Below the pieces are notes generated by a model. That model saw only the letters and a program-made list of their open reading frames with translations, did no database searches and was not told the origin of the DNA. The position numbers and the translations under genes are program-made. Of a stretch of DNA of 64,000 nt, positions 28,296 through 37,115 are shown one piece after another. Source of the DNA: Lachnoclostridium sp. UBA7097 (GTDB taxonomy: Bacteria; Bacillota; Clostridia; Lachnospirales; Lachnospiraceae); NCBI GenBank assembly GCA_002499945.1, contig DKYP01000100.1:1-64000 (forward strand). The letters are read 5' to 3'. Each line of letters opens with the position of its first letter. Position 1 is the stretch's first letter.

Positions 28296-29580
28296 TGAGT
28301 GTGTAAATTATTTTAAGGAAAGAAATGTTTATAAAAAGCTTTTTACTGCTTTAAGAAAAAAATATGCAAGCCTTGGGCATATGGGCGGGATTATAACATT
28401 AAAAAATATTACAGAAGATGAAAAAACGGCACTGGAAGGCTTTTTCAGAAAGGATTTCCATAAAGAAAAAGATGTAAAAATATCTTATGCACTTATGGAA
28501 AAATCATTAAAACAAAGCAGGTTTGCATCTTTATCATGGGAAGAAATTCTAACAGCATATTTTAAAGAACCGCTTGTTATAAAAAAACAGGAGAAAGAAA
28601 AAGAACTGGAAGAAAGAAATTCTTTTTTTGAAGAATGTGCTGCCATGTGTAATAATAAAATGGTTTCAGAGTGGTTCCTTTATATTTGTAAAGAAAAAGG
28701 AAAAGGAAGCCAGGTTATTTTAAAAATGTATAATGAAAATAAGGAAAATAAAAGTGGATTAAAGGCATTTTTAAATAAAATTTTTAATGCGTTGGAAAGA
28801 CTTCCAGTTATAGAAAACCAGATGCTTCTGCTTCCTGTATTTGCTGCAAAAACAACAGGCAATCCCCATTTTTTTGATTTAAAAACCAAAGCCTGCAAAC
28901 TTTTACTTGGATATATAGAATATGCTTTTGCAAATATAAAACAAGAGCAGGACTTATCTGGAACTGAGCATATTGAAAGCCTTTTATATAGTGCAGGGAT
29001 TTTAAAGGATAATGTATCTAATATGTGCCTTGTATATGGCTTGCGTGGAATTAAAAAAGATGGCAGCATACATAAGGGGATAGAAGGGTATTTTGCAGAG
29101 AAAGAACCAGTGCAGCTTACATTAAAAACTTTAAGCCTGCTGGAAAGTTTACAGGCTGGCAGCAGTATTAATGGTAATGGGAAAATATATATTGTAGAAA
29201 ACCCGGCAGTATTTTCTTATCTGGCAGATACTTATCCTGATGGAACATTTATTTGTGGCAACGGACAGTTTAAACTTGCCTTTTATATTACACTGGAATT
29301 ATTAAAGGGTAAATATAAAATTTATTATGCAGGGGATTTTGATGCTGACGGGCTTTTAATTGCACAGAAACTTAAGAAAAGATATCCGGCGCTGGTTGAA
29401 TTATGGGGGTATAAGGGGGAGTATTATAAAAAATATTTATCTGATGTAAAGCTTGATAATGTTTCGCTTGCAAAACTTGATAAAGTGGATATTGCGGAAT
29501 TGCAAGAGGTGAAACAATGTCTGTTGGAATATAAGAGGGCGGCTTACCAGGAAACAATGCTTGGGGTTTTTACATTGTGA
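28288..29580 (+). CDS. jetD: Wadjet component JetD (TOPRIM nuclease)
   Basis: Nuclease subunit that cuts the DNA trapped by the JetABC motor; related to the topoisomerase VI A-type TOPRIM fold (DUF2399-like). The 430-residue protein has a winged-helix-like N-terminal half, then a TOPRIM domain with Glu304 (IVENPAVFSYL) and the metal-binding DxD in YYAGDFDADGLLIAQ (near 350). The start overlaps jetC by 8 bases. The gene ends 4 bases before the IS605 derivative at 29585, so the insertion spared the coding sequence but replaced the native downstream region. Confidence 0.92.
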   Translation: MLDECVNYFKERNVYKKLFTALRKKYASLGHMGGIITLKNITEDEKTALEGFFRKDFHKEKDVKISYALMEKSLKQSRFASLSWEEILTAYFKEPLVIKKQEKEKELEERNSFFEECAAMCNNKMVSEWFLYICKEKGKGSQVILKMYNENKENKSGLKAFLNKIFNALERLPVIENQMLLLPVFAAKTTGNPHFFDLKTKACKLLLGYIEYAFANIKQEQDLSGTEHIESLLYSAGILKDNVSNMCLVYGLRGIKKDGSIHKGIEGYFAEKEPVQLTLKTLSLLESLQAGSSINGNGKIYIVENPAVFSYLADTYPDGTFICGNGQFKLAFYITLELLKGKYKIYYAGDFDADGLLIAQKLKKRYPALVELWGYKGEYYKKYLSDVKLDNVSLAKLDKVDIAELQEVKQCLLEYKRAAYQETMLGVFTL

Positions 29581-29584
29581 TATT

Positions 29585-29790
29585 GTGACGTGCTCCCACC
29601 ACTTAAGAAGTGGGGGCTTCTCGCTCAAGAATACCAACGTATTCAGTATCAACGAGCTAACCCCGTCCGCCCGACGGTTTTCACGAATGATGTTCCATTT
29701 GTACCTTGGATATTTTACGCACAGAAGGAAGCTTGGTTTTCGCATATTCGGTTTCTCTGTGCAACCCAGTATATCCAGTTGTCAATGTAC
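29585..29790 (-). ncRNA. Stand-alone omega-RNA-like structured RNA
   Basis: The right half of the small IS605 derivative matches the tnpB-linked RNA region at 3950-4057 (AAAACCGT, ACGGGGTTAGC, CGTTGATACT, TTGAGCG, AAGCCCCC). Ahead of it is a nested stem: GGATAT/ATATCC (29771-29776 with 29708-29713) around GCACAGA/TCTGTGC (29756-29762 with 29719-29725). TATAAT on the minus strand (29796-29801) could start it; no good -35 box is seen. Its guide would be the bases outside the right end, which are antisense to the end of jetD. Function is inference. Confidence 0.5.
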
Positions 29791-29883
29791 TAATCATTAT
29801 ACTTAGTGTAACAGGGATTTAGGAAAATTGCAAGACACAATTCATCCCACCGCTTTAGAAGCGGGGGACTTCTTGCTGATAAA
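29585..29883 (-). mobile_element. Transposase-less IS605 derivative with both ends kept
   Basis: On the minus strand this 299-bp unit has the same left end as the element at 2298 (CAGCAA, then AGTCCCC with the palindrome CCCGCTTCTAAAGCGGTGGG, then ATGAATTG) and the same right end (AAGCCCCC palindrome, GTGGGAGCACGTCAC). It too is preceded by TTTAAC. It contains no tnpA or tnpB remnant that I can recognise. It is therefore a non-autonomous relative that the intact TnpA could mobilise. It abuts the jetD stop codon. Confidence 0.85.
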
Positions 29884-29908
29884 GGTTAAATAAAGGAGTT
29901 GCAGGTAT

Positions 29909-30157
29909 ATGTTATTTGGGAAGAAGAAAAAAGCAAGGCAGGAACTGGATGATTTGTGGCGTTCTATGGAGATGGCATGTGAGAATAATTATAAAGATAT
30001 TGCGCATGAATCTTTAAAGGATTTTGAGGAGTGCCTTGAAAGATATTATACGGACGGGGTTATACCACAGGAGGAATACCGCAGCAGAAGCCGTAAACTT
30101 GAGGAGAAGAAAACGGAGCTTAAAGGTTATGGCCATAACCAGCATATCGGCTGGTGA
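29909..30157 (+). CDS. Small charged unknown protein
   Basis: Not recognised. It has 82 residues: a basic start (MLFGKKKKARQELDD) followed by mostly helical Glu/Lys/Arg-rich sequence, with EECLERYYTDGVIPQEEY in the middle. No membrane segment. AAAGGAG lies before ATG and a terminator lies directly after the stop, so it is a single-gene unit. It may originally have been the gene next to the Wadjet operon before the IS605 derivative arrived between them; nothing links it to Wadjet function. Confidence 0.65.
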   Translation: MLFGKKKKARQELDDLWRSMEMACENNYKDIAHESLKDFEECLERYYTDGVIPQEEYRSRSRKLEEKKTELKGYGHNQHIGW

Positions 30158-30170
30158 ATAATTTTAATTT

Positions 30171-30195
30171 AAAAGCTGCCCAGGCAGCTTTTTTT
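30171..30195 (+). terminator. Rho-independent terminator after the 82-residue gene
   Basis: AAGCTGC (30173-30179), loop CCAG, and GCAGCTT (30184-30190) followed by five further Ts. Confidence 0.88.
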
Positions 30196-30206
30196 GATGC
30201 ACGGAA

Positions 30207-30232
30207 TGCAACCATTGCTGGAAAAAGTGTAC
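30207..30232 (+). promoter_or_regulatory. Possible ECF-type promoter of the 30275 sigma gene
   Basis: TGCAACC (30207-30213) followed after 15 bases by GTAC (30229-30232) resembles the AAC-type -35 and GTA/CGT-type -10 boxes of ECF promoters, about 40 bases before the sigma gene. Autoregulation would fit. No sigma-A promoter was seen here. Confidence 0.4.
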
Positions 30233-30274
30233 ATAATATATAGAAACTTTTTAAAGGAGGGAGGTTAATTATTA

Positions 30275-30826
30275 ATGGAGGATTATGAAATTGTAAATCT
30301 GTACTGGGAACGTAGCGAAACTGCTATCAGTGAAACTAAGAAAAAATATGGACACAGGATTGTTTATGTGATTGGAAATATATTGTCACTGGAACAGGAT
30401 GTGGAGGAGTGTGTGAATGATACTTATTTTGGCGCATGGAATGCAATGCCTGATGCAAGACCTGGATATTTGTCAGCTTTTCTTTGCCGGATTGCTAAGA
30501 ATCTTGCACTTAAAAGATACAAATATCTTGTGGCAGATAAGAGAAACAAGAGCCTGGAAACTGCTTTTGAGGAGCTTGACGGGGTTATTGGGACACTGGA
30601 TATAGAACAGGAGATAATCGCAAAGCAGGTGGCAGAAGCGGTTAATGCATTTTTAAAAATGAAAAAACCGCTTCACCGCAAAATTTTTGTAAGAAGATAT
30701 TATTTTTGTGATTCTATTGATGGGATTGCAGCACATTTAAATCTTAGTAAAAGTGCAGTAAAATCAATTTTATTCCGTATAAGGAAAGAATTAAAAAAAT
30801 ATCTGGAAAGTGAGGGGTTAATGTGA
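30275..30826 (+). CDS. ECF-type RNA polymerase sigma factor
   Basis: Alternative sigma factor of 183 residues with region 2 (ILSLEQDVEECVNDTYFGAWNAMP) and region 4 (VRRYYFCDSIDGIAAHLNLSKSAVKSILFRIRKELK). The linker is somewhat long (DKRNKSLETAFEELD). AAAGGAGGGAGG precedes ATG. Its stop overlaps the start of the next gene (ATGTGA), a membrane protein that is probably its anti-sigma factor. The signal is unknown. Confidence 0.9.
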   Translation: MEDYEIVNLYWERSETAISETKKKYGHRIVYVIGNILSLEQDVEECVNDTYFGAWNAMPDARPGYLSAFLCRIAKNLALKRYKYLVADKRNKSLETAFEELDGVIGTLDIEQEIIAKQVAEAVNAFLKMKKPLHRKIFVRRYYFCDSIDGIAAHLNLSKSAVKSILFRIRKELKKYLESEGLM

Positions 30827-31854
30827 AAAACAGATATAAAAAGTTATATGATATTATGGAACTTCTGGAGGATGGTTTTATTGAAGAAGCGCTGGAGGAG
30901 GAGAGTAAGATATGCAGGTTTCCTTTGTGGAAATGTATTGTGGCAGCTGCGTGTGCCTGTGTTTTAGTAATGGGTTCTGGTTTGTTTTTATCTAAATATA
31001 AGGATAGTAAAAGCCAGAATATTGGTAATGGGGAAGTTAATAAAAAGCAGGATGAAGTGCTTCCTGGAATTAAATATGAAAAAAATGTTGCAGATAAAAA
31101 CAGCCTTGAAAAGATTGTTTGTAATTTTATGTCAGAAGGTGCTGGTGGAGGAGGACATGGCTGGCTTATTGTAAAATCATTTGAAGATGCAGCATCTAAA
31201 AATCCTACCAGAAATAATACAGGCGGGATTACACAGCTTCCAGTATTTAAAAATGAGGACGGGCTTTGGAGTGATGGAAGGGATGGGCAGGATTTTAAAG
31301 AAAGTGAAATATATTTTGGAAACAGGTTATATGAGGAAAAAAGGGATTATTCTTATGATGGGGCTTCTGGGAACAGATGGGGTGTCTGTTTCAGGTCAGA
31401 TAAACAGGAAAGTTTAACAGACCAGCTTCTTGAATATACGTTTTACCGCTTAAATTTCAGGTTTTATGGAGAAGAAGGATGGGGATATGATATAATGAAG
31501 CCACCGTCTGGTACTGGAAAAATGTATCCTGTAATTTCTTTGGAGGAAGCAGAAAAAAAGCTGCGCAACGGGGAATTTTTTTCGCATGATGCCTATGCTG
31601 TGGATGTGGCAGGGACGGCACAGGTTTTATCTGTTGAACTGGAATATATGACAGAGGAATACCAGTCTTATTTACAACCTTTTTATAAATTTACAATTAC
31701 AGATAAAAGCTGGTATAAGGAATTATATAAAATTATGGAGTCACAGGGCTGCAAAACCCCGGAGGAGTATAAATCAGTTAGTGAAGTCTATGTTCCTGCT
31801 GTACGGGATGAATATATTGATATAAAGGATAGTGCAGTTCTTAGGACGAATTAA
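30823..31854 (+). CDS. Membrane protein, probable anti-sigma factor of the upstream ECF sigma
   Basis: The 343-residue protein has a cytosolic N-terminal segment of about 45 residues (YKKLYDIMELLEDGFIEEALEEE), one membrane segment (KCIVAAACACVLVMGSGLFL) and a long extracellular domain rich in aromatic and Gly residues with no family I recognise. The GTG start overlaps the sigma gene by 4 bases, the typical layout of a sigma/anti-sigma pair. The anti-sigma role is inferred from topology and coupling only. Confidence 0.7.
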   Translation: MKNRYKKLYDIMELLEDGFIEEALEEESKICRFPLWKCIVAAACACVLVMGSGLFLSKYKDSKSQNIGNGEVNKKQDEVLPGIKYEKNVADKNSLEKIVCNFMSEGAGGGGHGWLIVKSFEDAASKNPTRNNTGGITQLPVFKNEDGLWSDGRDGQDFKESEIYFGNRLYEEKRDYSYDGASGNRWGVCFRSDKQESLTDQLLEYTFYRLNFRFYGEEGWGYDIMKPPSGTGKMYPVISLEEAEKKLRNGEFFSHDAYAVDVAGTAQVLSVELEYMTEEYQSYLQPFYKFTITDKSWYKELYKIMESQGCKTPEEYKSVSEVYVPAVRDEYIDIKDSAVLRTN

Positions 31855-31857
31855 AGA

Positions 31858-31886
31858 TTGTGTTTTTATTAAAGGTAGCGTATAAT
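31858..31886 (+). promoter_or_regulatory. Promoter of the AAA-ATPase-like gene
   Basis: TTGTGT (31858-31863), a 17-base spacer and a perfect TATAAT (31881-31886), about 100 bases before ATG 31984. Confidence 0.6.
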
Positions 31887-31983
31887 AGGGAAAAATGGCT
31901 TCATGGATGGTTTGTTAAGGAAACGGCTGGTTTGCTGGCAGGCTGGATAAAAGAGAATGTAAAGGCAGGGGGCAGGCGGATGT

Positions 31984-33717
31984 ATGGGTAAGGCAGTAAG
32001 AATAACAGGTAAAACAGTTGGTATCGGACACCAGGATTTTGAACAAATTATAAAAAATGATATTTTCTATATTGATAAAACGGATTTTATCAGGGAATGG
32101 TGGGAGAATAAAGATGCTGTAACGCTTATTACACGTCCGCGCCGTTTTGGAAAGACATTGAACCTTAGTATGCTTGAATGTTTTTTTTCAACTAAATATG
32201 CAGGGAGAAAAGACCTTTTTGAAGGTTTGTCAATATGGGATAATGAAGAATACAGGGTATTACAAGGGACATATCCAGTAATATTTATAAGTTTTGCAGG
32301 AGTAAAAGCAGATAATATTAAAGATGCTAAAAATGGAATTATAAATGCAATAGCCAGTGCTTATGAAGCGCATAAATATTTAAAAGAAAGTGATGTGCTA
32401 AATAAAGAGGAAAAAAGAAATTTTGAGGTTTTGCAGAATTATTCTATAAATTTATTTGCTAGTAAGAAAATCGCAGAAACTACAATAACTGCCTCGGTCA
32501 GGACACTTTCCATGTACCTTGAGCGTTATTATGGGAAAAAAGTCCTTATTCTGCTTGATGAATATGATACACCTTTGCAGGAAGCATATGTATATGGTTA
32601 CTGGGACGGGCTGGTAACATATATAAGGGGGCTTTTTAATCTTGCATTTAAGACAAATCCATATCTTAACCGTGCAATAATGACAGGTATAACAAGGGTC
32701 AGCAAGGAATCTATATTTTCAGATTTAAATAACCTTGAAGTGGTTACAACAACTTCAAGTATGTATGGTAAAGCGTTTGGGTTTACAGAAAGTGAAGTTT
32801 TTGCTGCACTGGACAGGGAAGGGGCAGGGCAGAGGGAAGAAGTAAAACAATGGTATGATGGTTTTACATTTGGACAGTACAAAGATATTTATAATCCATG
32901 GTCAATTATAAATTTCTTAAAGGAGAGAATAGTTGCCACTTACTGGGCAGATACAAGCTCAAATAAACTGGTATCTGTGCTTGTAAGGGAGGGTACGCCG
33001 GATTTAAAGATGCAGATGGAGGATTTGCTTGCTGGTAACTGTCTGGAGGAAGTTTTGGATGAGCAGGTAGTTTTTGACCAGTTAAGGAGTACAAGAGGGG
33101 CTGTCTGGAGCCTTCTTATGGCAAGTGGTTATTTAAAACCTGTAGACAGGCATTTTAACTATGATACAGGAAAATATTTATATAAATTAAAAATTACTAA
33201 TTATGAAACAAAGATTATGTTTAAAAATATGATTTCAGGCTGGTTTCCAGAAAGCCTTATTTCTTATTCTTATTTCCGGGAAGCACTTATTGCTGGTGAT
33301 ATTGGTTATATGAACCAGTTTATGAATGAAATATCAGAAGAAATATTTAGCACTTTTGATACTGGGAGAAAACCATCAGAGAGAACACATCCGGAAAGGT
33401 TTTACCACGGATTTGTGCTTGGGCTTGTAGTAGATTTGGCAGGCAGATACCATATACGTTCTAACAGGGAGAGTGGTCTTGGCAGGTATGATGTAATGAT
33501 GGAGCCGGTAAATCTGGAAGATAATGCAATAATTATAGAATTTAAGGTATTTTCACCATATAAGGATGGTACACTAAAGAAAGCAGTGGAAGATGCTCTT
33601 AGACAGATTGAAGATAAAAAATATGATACAGAATTAATTTCAAGGGGGATTCCAAAGGAGAAGATAAAGCATTATGGTTTTGCATTTGATGGAAAAAGGG
33701 TTTTAATTGGGGAATAA
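31984..33717 (+). CDS. AAA-ATPase-like protein with C-terminal PD-(D/E)XK domain
   Basis: A member of a large gut-bacterial family (AAA-ATPase_like plus PDDEXK_9), role unknown. It begins with the family motif FEQIIKNDIFYIDKTDFIREWW, then a Walker A-like TRPRRFGKTLNLSML, a Walker B-like VLILLDEYDTPLQEAY, and a C-terminal nuclease-like core with SGLGRYDVMMEP and NAIIIEFKVF (the D...ExK pattern). At 577 residues it is full length. Paralogues usually occur in many copies per genome and are often variable between strains, which suggests a mobile or conflict-related role. It is transcribed alone. Confidence 0.85.
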   Translation: MGKAVRITGKTVGIGHQDFEQIIKNDIFYIDKTDFIREWWENKDAVTLITRPRRFGKTLNLSMLECFFSTKYAGRKDLFEGLSIWDNEEYRVLQGTYPVIFISFAGVKADNIKDAKNGIINAIASAYEAHKYLKESDVLNKEEKRNFEVLQNYSINLFASKKIAETTITASVRTLSMYLERYYGKKVLILLDEYDTPLQEAYVYGYWDGLVTYIRGLFNLAFKTNPYLNRAIMTGITRVSKESIFSDLNNLEVVTTTSSMYGKAFGFTESEVFAALDREGAGQREEVKQWYDGFTFGQYKDIYNPWSIINFLKERIVATYWADTSSNKLVSVLVREGTPDLKMQMEDLLAGNCLEEVLDEQVVFDQLRSTRGAVWSLLMASGYLKPVDRHFNYDTGKYLYKLKITNYETKIMFKNMISGWFPESLISYSYFREALIAGDIGYMNQFMNEISEEIFSTFDTGRKPSERTHPERFYHGFVLGLVVDLAGRYHIRSNRESGLGRYDVMMEPVNLEDNAIIIEFKVFSPYKDGTLKKAVEDALRQIEDKKYDTELISRGIPKEKIKHYGFAFDGKRVLIGE

Positions 33718-33719
33718 AA

Positions 33720-33738
33720 GGCGGGAAGTAATCCCGCC
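33720..33738. terminator. Hairpin between convergent genes
   Basis: GGCGGGA (33720-33726) pairs with TCCCGCC (33732-33738) with a 5-base loop. It lies between two convergent stops and probably serves both; T-runs are short. Confidence 0.65.
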
Positions 33739-33742
33739 TGGT

Positions 33743-35353
33743 TTAATAAAATGAATTTAACAGCCCCTTTATCCCGTCTTTTTTAAGTATTTCTTTATAG
33801 TAGGCGGCTTCTTCTTTTATAATCCCGTCTATAACCTGTATGCCAAGAAGCTCTACAGGTGCTTTGTCATCTGTTAGTATATAATTCCCTGGGTTATATT
33901 TTATAAGGTTATTTGCTGTTTGTTCCATAAGGTTATATAATTCATTGTTTTTTATTGTTTTAGTATTGTTTTGGAATATGGTGTACATATCTTTGTTGTT
34001 AGATGCAAATAGTTCCCTGTTTGTGGAATTTGGGACATTAATTGTGTAAACTTCACTGAATACTGAGGAAATTGTATCAGAAAGATACTGGTTAATATTG
34101 CCCTCGTTATTGTTATGCATATTCATGTTTACTACCATTATGCCATTATCTTTAAGGTGCTTTTGTACAAGTGTAAAGAACTCATAAGAGGACATCTGGA
34201 ACGGTATGGTAATATCCTGGTAGGCATCTACCATGATAACGTCGTATTTTTTGTCTATAGCGTTTAAAAATGCCCTGCCATCATATGTTGTTACGTTTAT
34301 ATCATCTGGAAGATGGAAGTATTCCCTTGAAAGTTTTGTTATCTTTTCATCAATCTCAACCCCGCTTGTTTCTATATTGCCAAAATATTTCTTGCACTGC
34401 ATGGCATATGTGCCTGTTCCCATGCCAAGTATAAGGACTTCCATATCTTCTGGCTCTTTATCTGCATCTGCTGCCATAAGAGGTGCGGCAAGTGCATAGT
34501 CATAGTACATGCCAGTAAGCCCTTCATCTTTCATATAGACAGACTGGACACCAAATAGTACATTGGTAGAAAGTATTACATTTCTGCCTGATTCTTTAAC
34601 TTGCAGGTAGTTATATACAGATTCGCCTTCATATGCCAGCCCGCTTTCCCAGAATGCAAAAGAGTTCCCGGAACCAGCTGCACAGCATATGGCAAATATA
34701 ATTATGGAAATTATGGCTTTCTTTTTGGATGTATTGCTGCTTATAAAATAAACAAGGCAGAGTACAATTAAAATTCCTGCAAATATAAGCAGTGTAATGC
34801 TTGTCCCTACAGCTGGTATTGATATAAATGTAGGTACAAAAGTGCCTATAATGCTTCCAATTGTGTTAAATGCGCCTAATGTCCCTACGGTCTTTCCGCT
34901 GTCAGAAAGGCTTTCTACAGAATATTTTGCAAGGGAGGGTGTAACTGTGCCCAGCAAAAAAAGAGGGAATACAAAGACCAGCATACAGGCGGCAAATGCA
35001 GCAATTATAAGAAAATTGCTGTCTACTGTAAATATAAGAAGTGCTGATACACCTAAAATAATATATTTGCCAAGTACAGGTATTACTGCAATCCATATGG
35101 CAGCAATTAATATTCTTGTATAAAGCTTTCCGGGGTCAGGGTTTTTATCCGCACTTTTTCCACCGTATATATTGCCAAGTGCCATTGCAATCATTATAGT
35201 ACCTATAATAATAGTCCATACAATTTGCGAAGAACTGAAATAAGGTGCCAGAAGCCTGCTTGCACCAAGCTCTACAGCCATAACAGACATCCCGGCAAAA
35301 AATTCAGTAAGATATAAAAAAATTTTGTTGTCAAGTATTTTTTCTTTATTCAT
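33743..35353 (-). CDS. Fused membrane transporter-like/spermidine synthase-like protein
   Basis: A 536-residue two-part protein. The first 230 residues or so are hydrophobic with about seven membrane segments like half an MFS transporter (ELGASRLLAPYFSSSQIVWT, LLGTVTPSLAKYSVE). The C-terminal half is a Rossmann methyltransferase-like domain of the polyamine synthase fold with VLILGMGTGTYAMQCKKYFG and VEIDEKITKLSREYF, then YDVIMVDAY. Such fusions are common and usually annotated as spermidine synthase-like, but the aminopropyl transfer activity is unproven. It is a single gene, convergent with the AAA-ATPase gene. Confidence 0.85.
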   Translation of the reverse strand: MNKEKILDNKIFLYLTEFFAGMSVMAVELGASRLLAPYFSSSQIVWTIIIGTIMIAMALGNIYGGKSADKNPDPGKLYTRILIAAIWIAVIPVLGKYIILGVSALLIFTVDSNFLIIAAFAACMLVFVFPLFLLGTVTPSLAKYSVESLSDSGKTVGTLGAFNTIGSIIGTFVPTFISIPAVGTSITLLIFAGILIVLCLVYFISSNTSKKKAIISIIIFAICCAAGSGNSFAFWESGLAYEGESVYNYLQVKESGRNVILSTNVLFGVQSVYMKDEGLTGMYYDYALAAPLMAADADKEPEDMEVLILGMGTGTYAMQCKKYFGNIETSGVEIDEKITKLSREYFHLPDDINVTTYDGRAFLNAIDKKYDVIMVDAYQDITIPFQMSSYEFFTLVQKHLKDNGIMVVNMNMHNNNEGNINQYLSDTISSVFSEVYTINVPNSTNRELFASNNKDMYTIFQNNTKTIKNNELYNLMEQTANNLIKYNPGNYILTDDKAPVELLGIQVIDGIIKEEAAYYKEILKKDGIKGLLNSFY

Positions 35354-35561
35354 TGCATATTACCCCGTATGATATAAATTTGTAATAATTATACCACTTT
35401 TTTCAACAATAAAACAGGGCGGGTTAACAAAAATTTAAAAATATGGCAATAAAATAATATTGATATCCGGACGCTAAAGTAATATACTGTTGTATAAGAA
35501 AAATTATAATTTATATTAGCTGTAATCAATGGCAGTAATAAAAATAAAGGGCAGTGTGGTT

Positions 35562-37103
35562 ATGAAAAGAAAAAATAAAAAAAATCAAGTGAATGATGAA
35601 GCAGCAACTATTGAAAGTACAAGTATCAGTCCAGGGTTTGGGCTTGGCGGGATGACATTAGATGGAAGGACAGGCAGGAAAAAGGGCGTTTTAAAGAAGT
35701 TCCTGGTTGTTCCTGCTGTTATTTGTGTACTTGGCATTATAGGATATCTGGCTGGTGTTGTATATTATAAGTCCCATTTTTTTAAAGGGACTAATGTATA
35801 TGGCACAGATGTTTCGCAGATGGAAGTGGAGGATTTTGAAAAAGGGCTGGAAGATTATTCGCTTAAAATAATACAGAAGGATACAGATGGCGGGATATTT
35901 GAAGAAGAATTATCAAGTGATGCACTTGGTGTAACTGTTTCTTCAACAGATGAACTTGTAAAGATTATAGGTGAGCAGAATGAATGGATGTGGCCTGTGC
36001 AGCATAGTGCGGTTTATGCAGGGAGGCCAACATTTATAGGCTGTGATACAGATAAGATAAGGGAAGCAGTAAAATCTTTAACTAATATGCAGAAAGAAAA
36101 TACTGTAAAATCCCAGAATGCGTATATTTCTGATTATAAAAATGGTGAAGGTTATAAAATTATAGATGAAGTTATAGGAAACAGGCTTGACGGGGATGCA
36201 GTTTTACAGGCAGTTGAAAGTGCAGTTAAAGGTCTTAAAACAGAGATAGACTGTGAAGAACTGGGTCTTTATAAAAAGCCGGCTGTTACTTCGGATGATA
36301 AAAAGCTTAATAAAGTCCTTGACAAACTTAATAAATATACAAGCACAAATATTAAATATGAATTTGGTGATAATACAGAAGTGCTTGATGGGGATACAAT
36401 TAATAAGTGGCTTTCAGTTAAAAAAGGCAAAGTAAAGATTGATGAAGATGAAGTATCAGAATTTGTTGCATCTATCAGGAAGAAGTATGATACAATTTTC
36501 CGTTCACGCAAGTTTAAAACAAGCTATGGACAAACAATTACAATAACAGGGGGGGACTATGGCTGGTGGACAAACACACCACAGGAGATAAAGGAACTTA
36601 CAAAGCTTATTAAAAAGGGTGAACAGGGAAAAAGGACTCCTTGTTATTACCAGACAGCTGATAAATATGGAAAGCGTGATTATGGTGATACTTATGTAGA
36701 GGTAAACCTTACAGCACAGCATGTTATTTTATATAAAAATGGTGAAATGGTACTTGAAACAGATTGTGTTACAGGAAACAGCGCACGTGGCTTTGATACA
36801 CCAGCAGGGGTATATGGCATTACATATAAGCAGCGTGATGCTACATTGAATGGGGAAAATTATTCCACGCCTGTAAATTACTGGATGCCATTTAATAAAA
36901 ATATAGGTCTGCATGACGCAGGCTGGAGAAGTTCATTTGGCGGTGAATTATATAAGACAAGTGGTTCACATGGCTGTGTAAACCTTCCGCCAGAAGCTGC
37001 CAGAAAGATATATGATGTAGTAGAAGCAGGAACACCGGTAATATGTTATAACCTGCCTGGAAGCCAAGGCGGGAATATAGCAAAAGCATCAAATAATAAT
37101 TGA
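35562..37103 (+). CDS. L,D-transpeptidase with YoaR-like peptidoglycan-binding domain
   Basis: Membrane-anchored cell-wall enzyme that makes 3-3 cross-links or attaches proteins to peptidoglycan. Residues 1-50 are cytosolic and basic, one membrane segment follows (FLVVPAVICVLGIIGYLAGVV), then a region with two PG_binding_4-like modules, and a C-terminal YkuD domain whose active site is seen as GLHDAGW...SGSHGCVNLP (Cys near 471). ATG 35562 is preferred over ATG 35529 because AAAGGG precedes it at a workable distance. A strong bidirectional terminator follows. Confidence 0.92.
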   Translation: MKRKNKKNQVNDEAATIESTSISPGFGLGGMTLDGRTGRKKGVLKKFLVVPAVICVLGIIGYLAGVVYYKSHFFKGTNVYGTDVSQMEVEDFEKGLEDYSLKIIQKDTDGGIFEEELSSDALGVTVSSTDELVKIIGEQNEWMWPVQHSAVYAGRPTFIGCDTDKIREAVKSLTNMQKENTVKSQNAYISDYKNGEGYKIIDEVIGNRLDGDAVLQAVESAVKGLKTEIDCEELGLYKKPAVTSDDKKLNKVLDKLNKYTSTNIKYEFGDNTEVLDGDTINKWLSVKKGKVKIDEDEVSEFVASIRKKYDTIFRSRKFKTSYGQTITITGGDYGWWTNTPQEIKELTKLIKKGEQGKRTPCYYQTADKYGKRDYGDTYVEVNLTAQHVILYKNGEMVLETDCVTGNSARGFDTPAGVYGITYKQRDATLNGENYSTPVNYWMPFNKNIGLHDAGWRSSFGGELYKTSGSHGCVNLPPEAARKIYDVVEAGTPVICYNLPGSQGGNIAKASNNN

Positions 37104-37115
37104 TAACACATAATT

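Noticed and set aside
29437..29806. Short frames on both strands across the small IS605 derivative
   Set aside because: They cross the element boundaries or its structured RNA region and resemble no transposase; the DNA is better explained by the RNA scaffold and ends.
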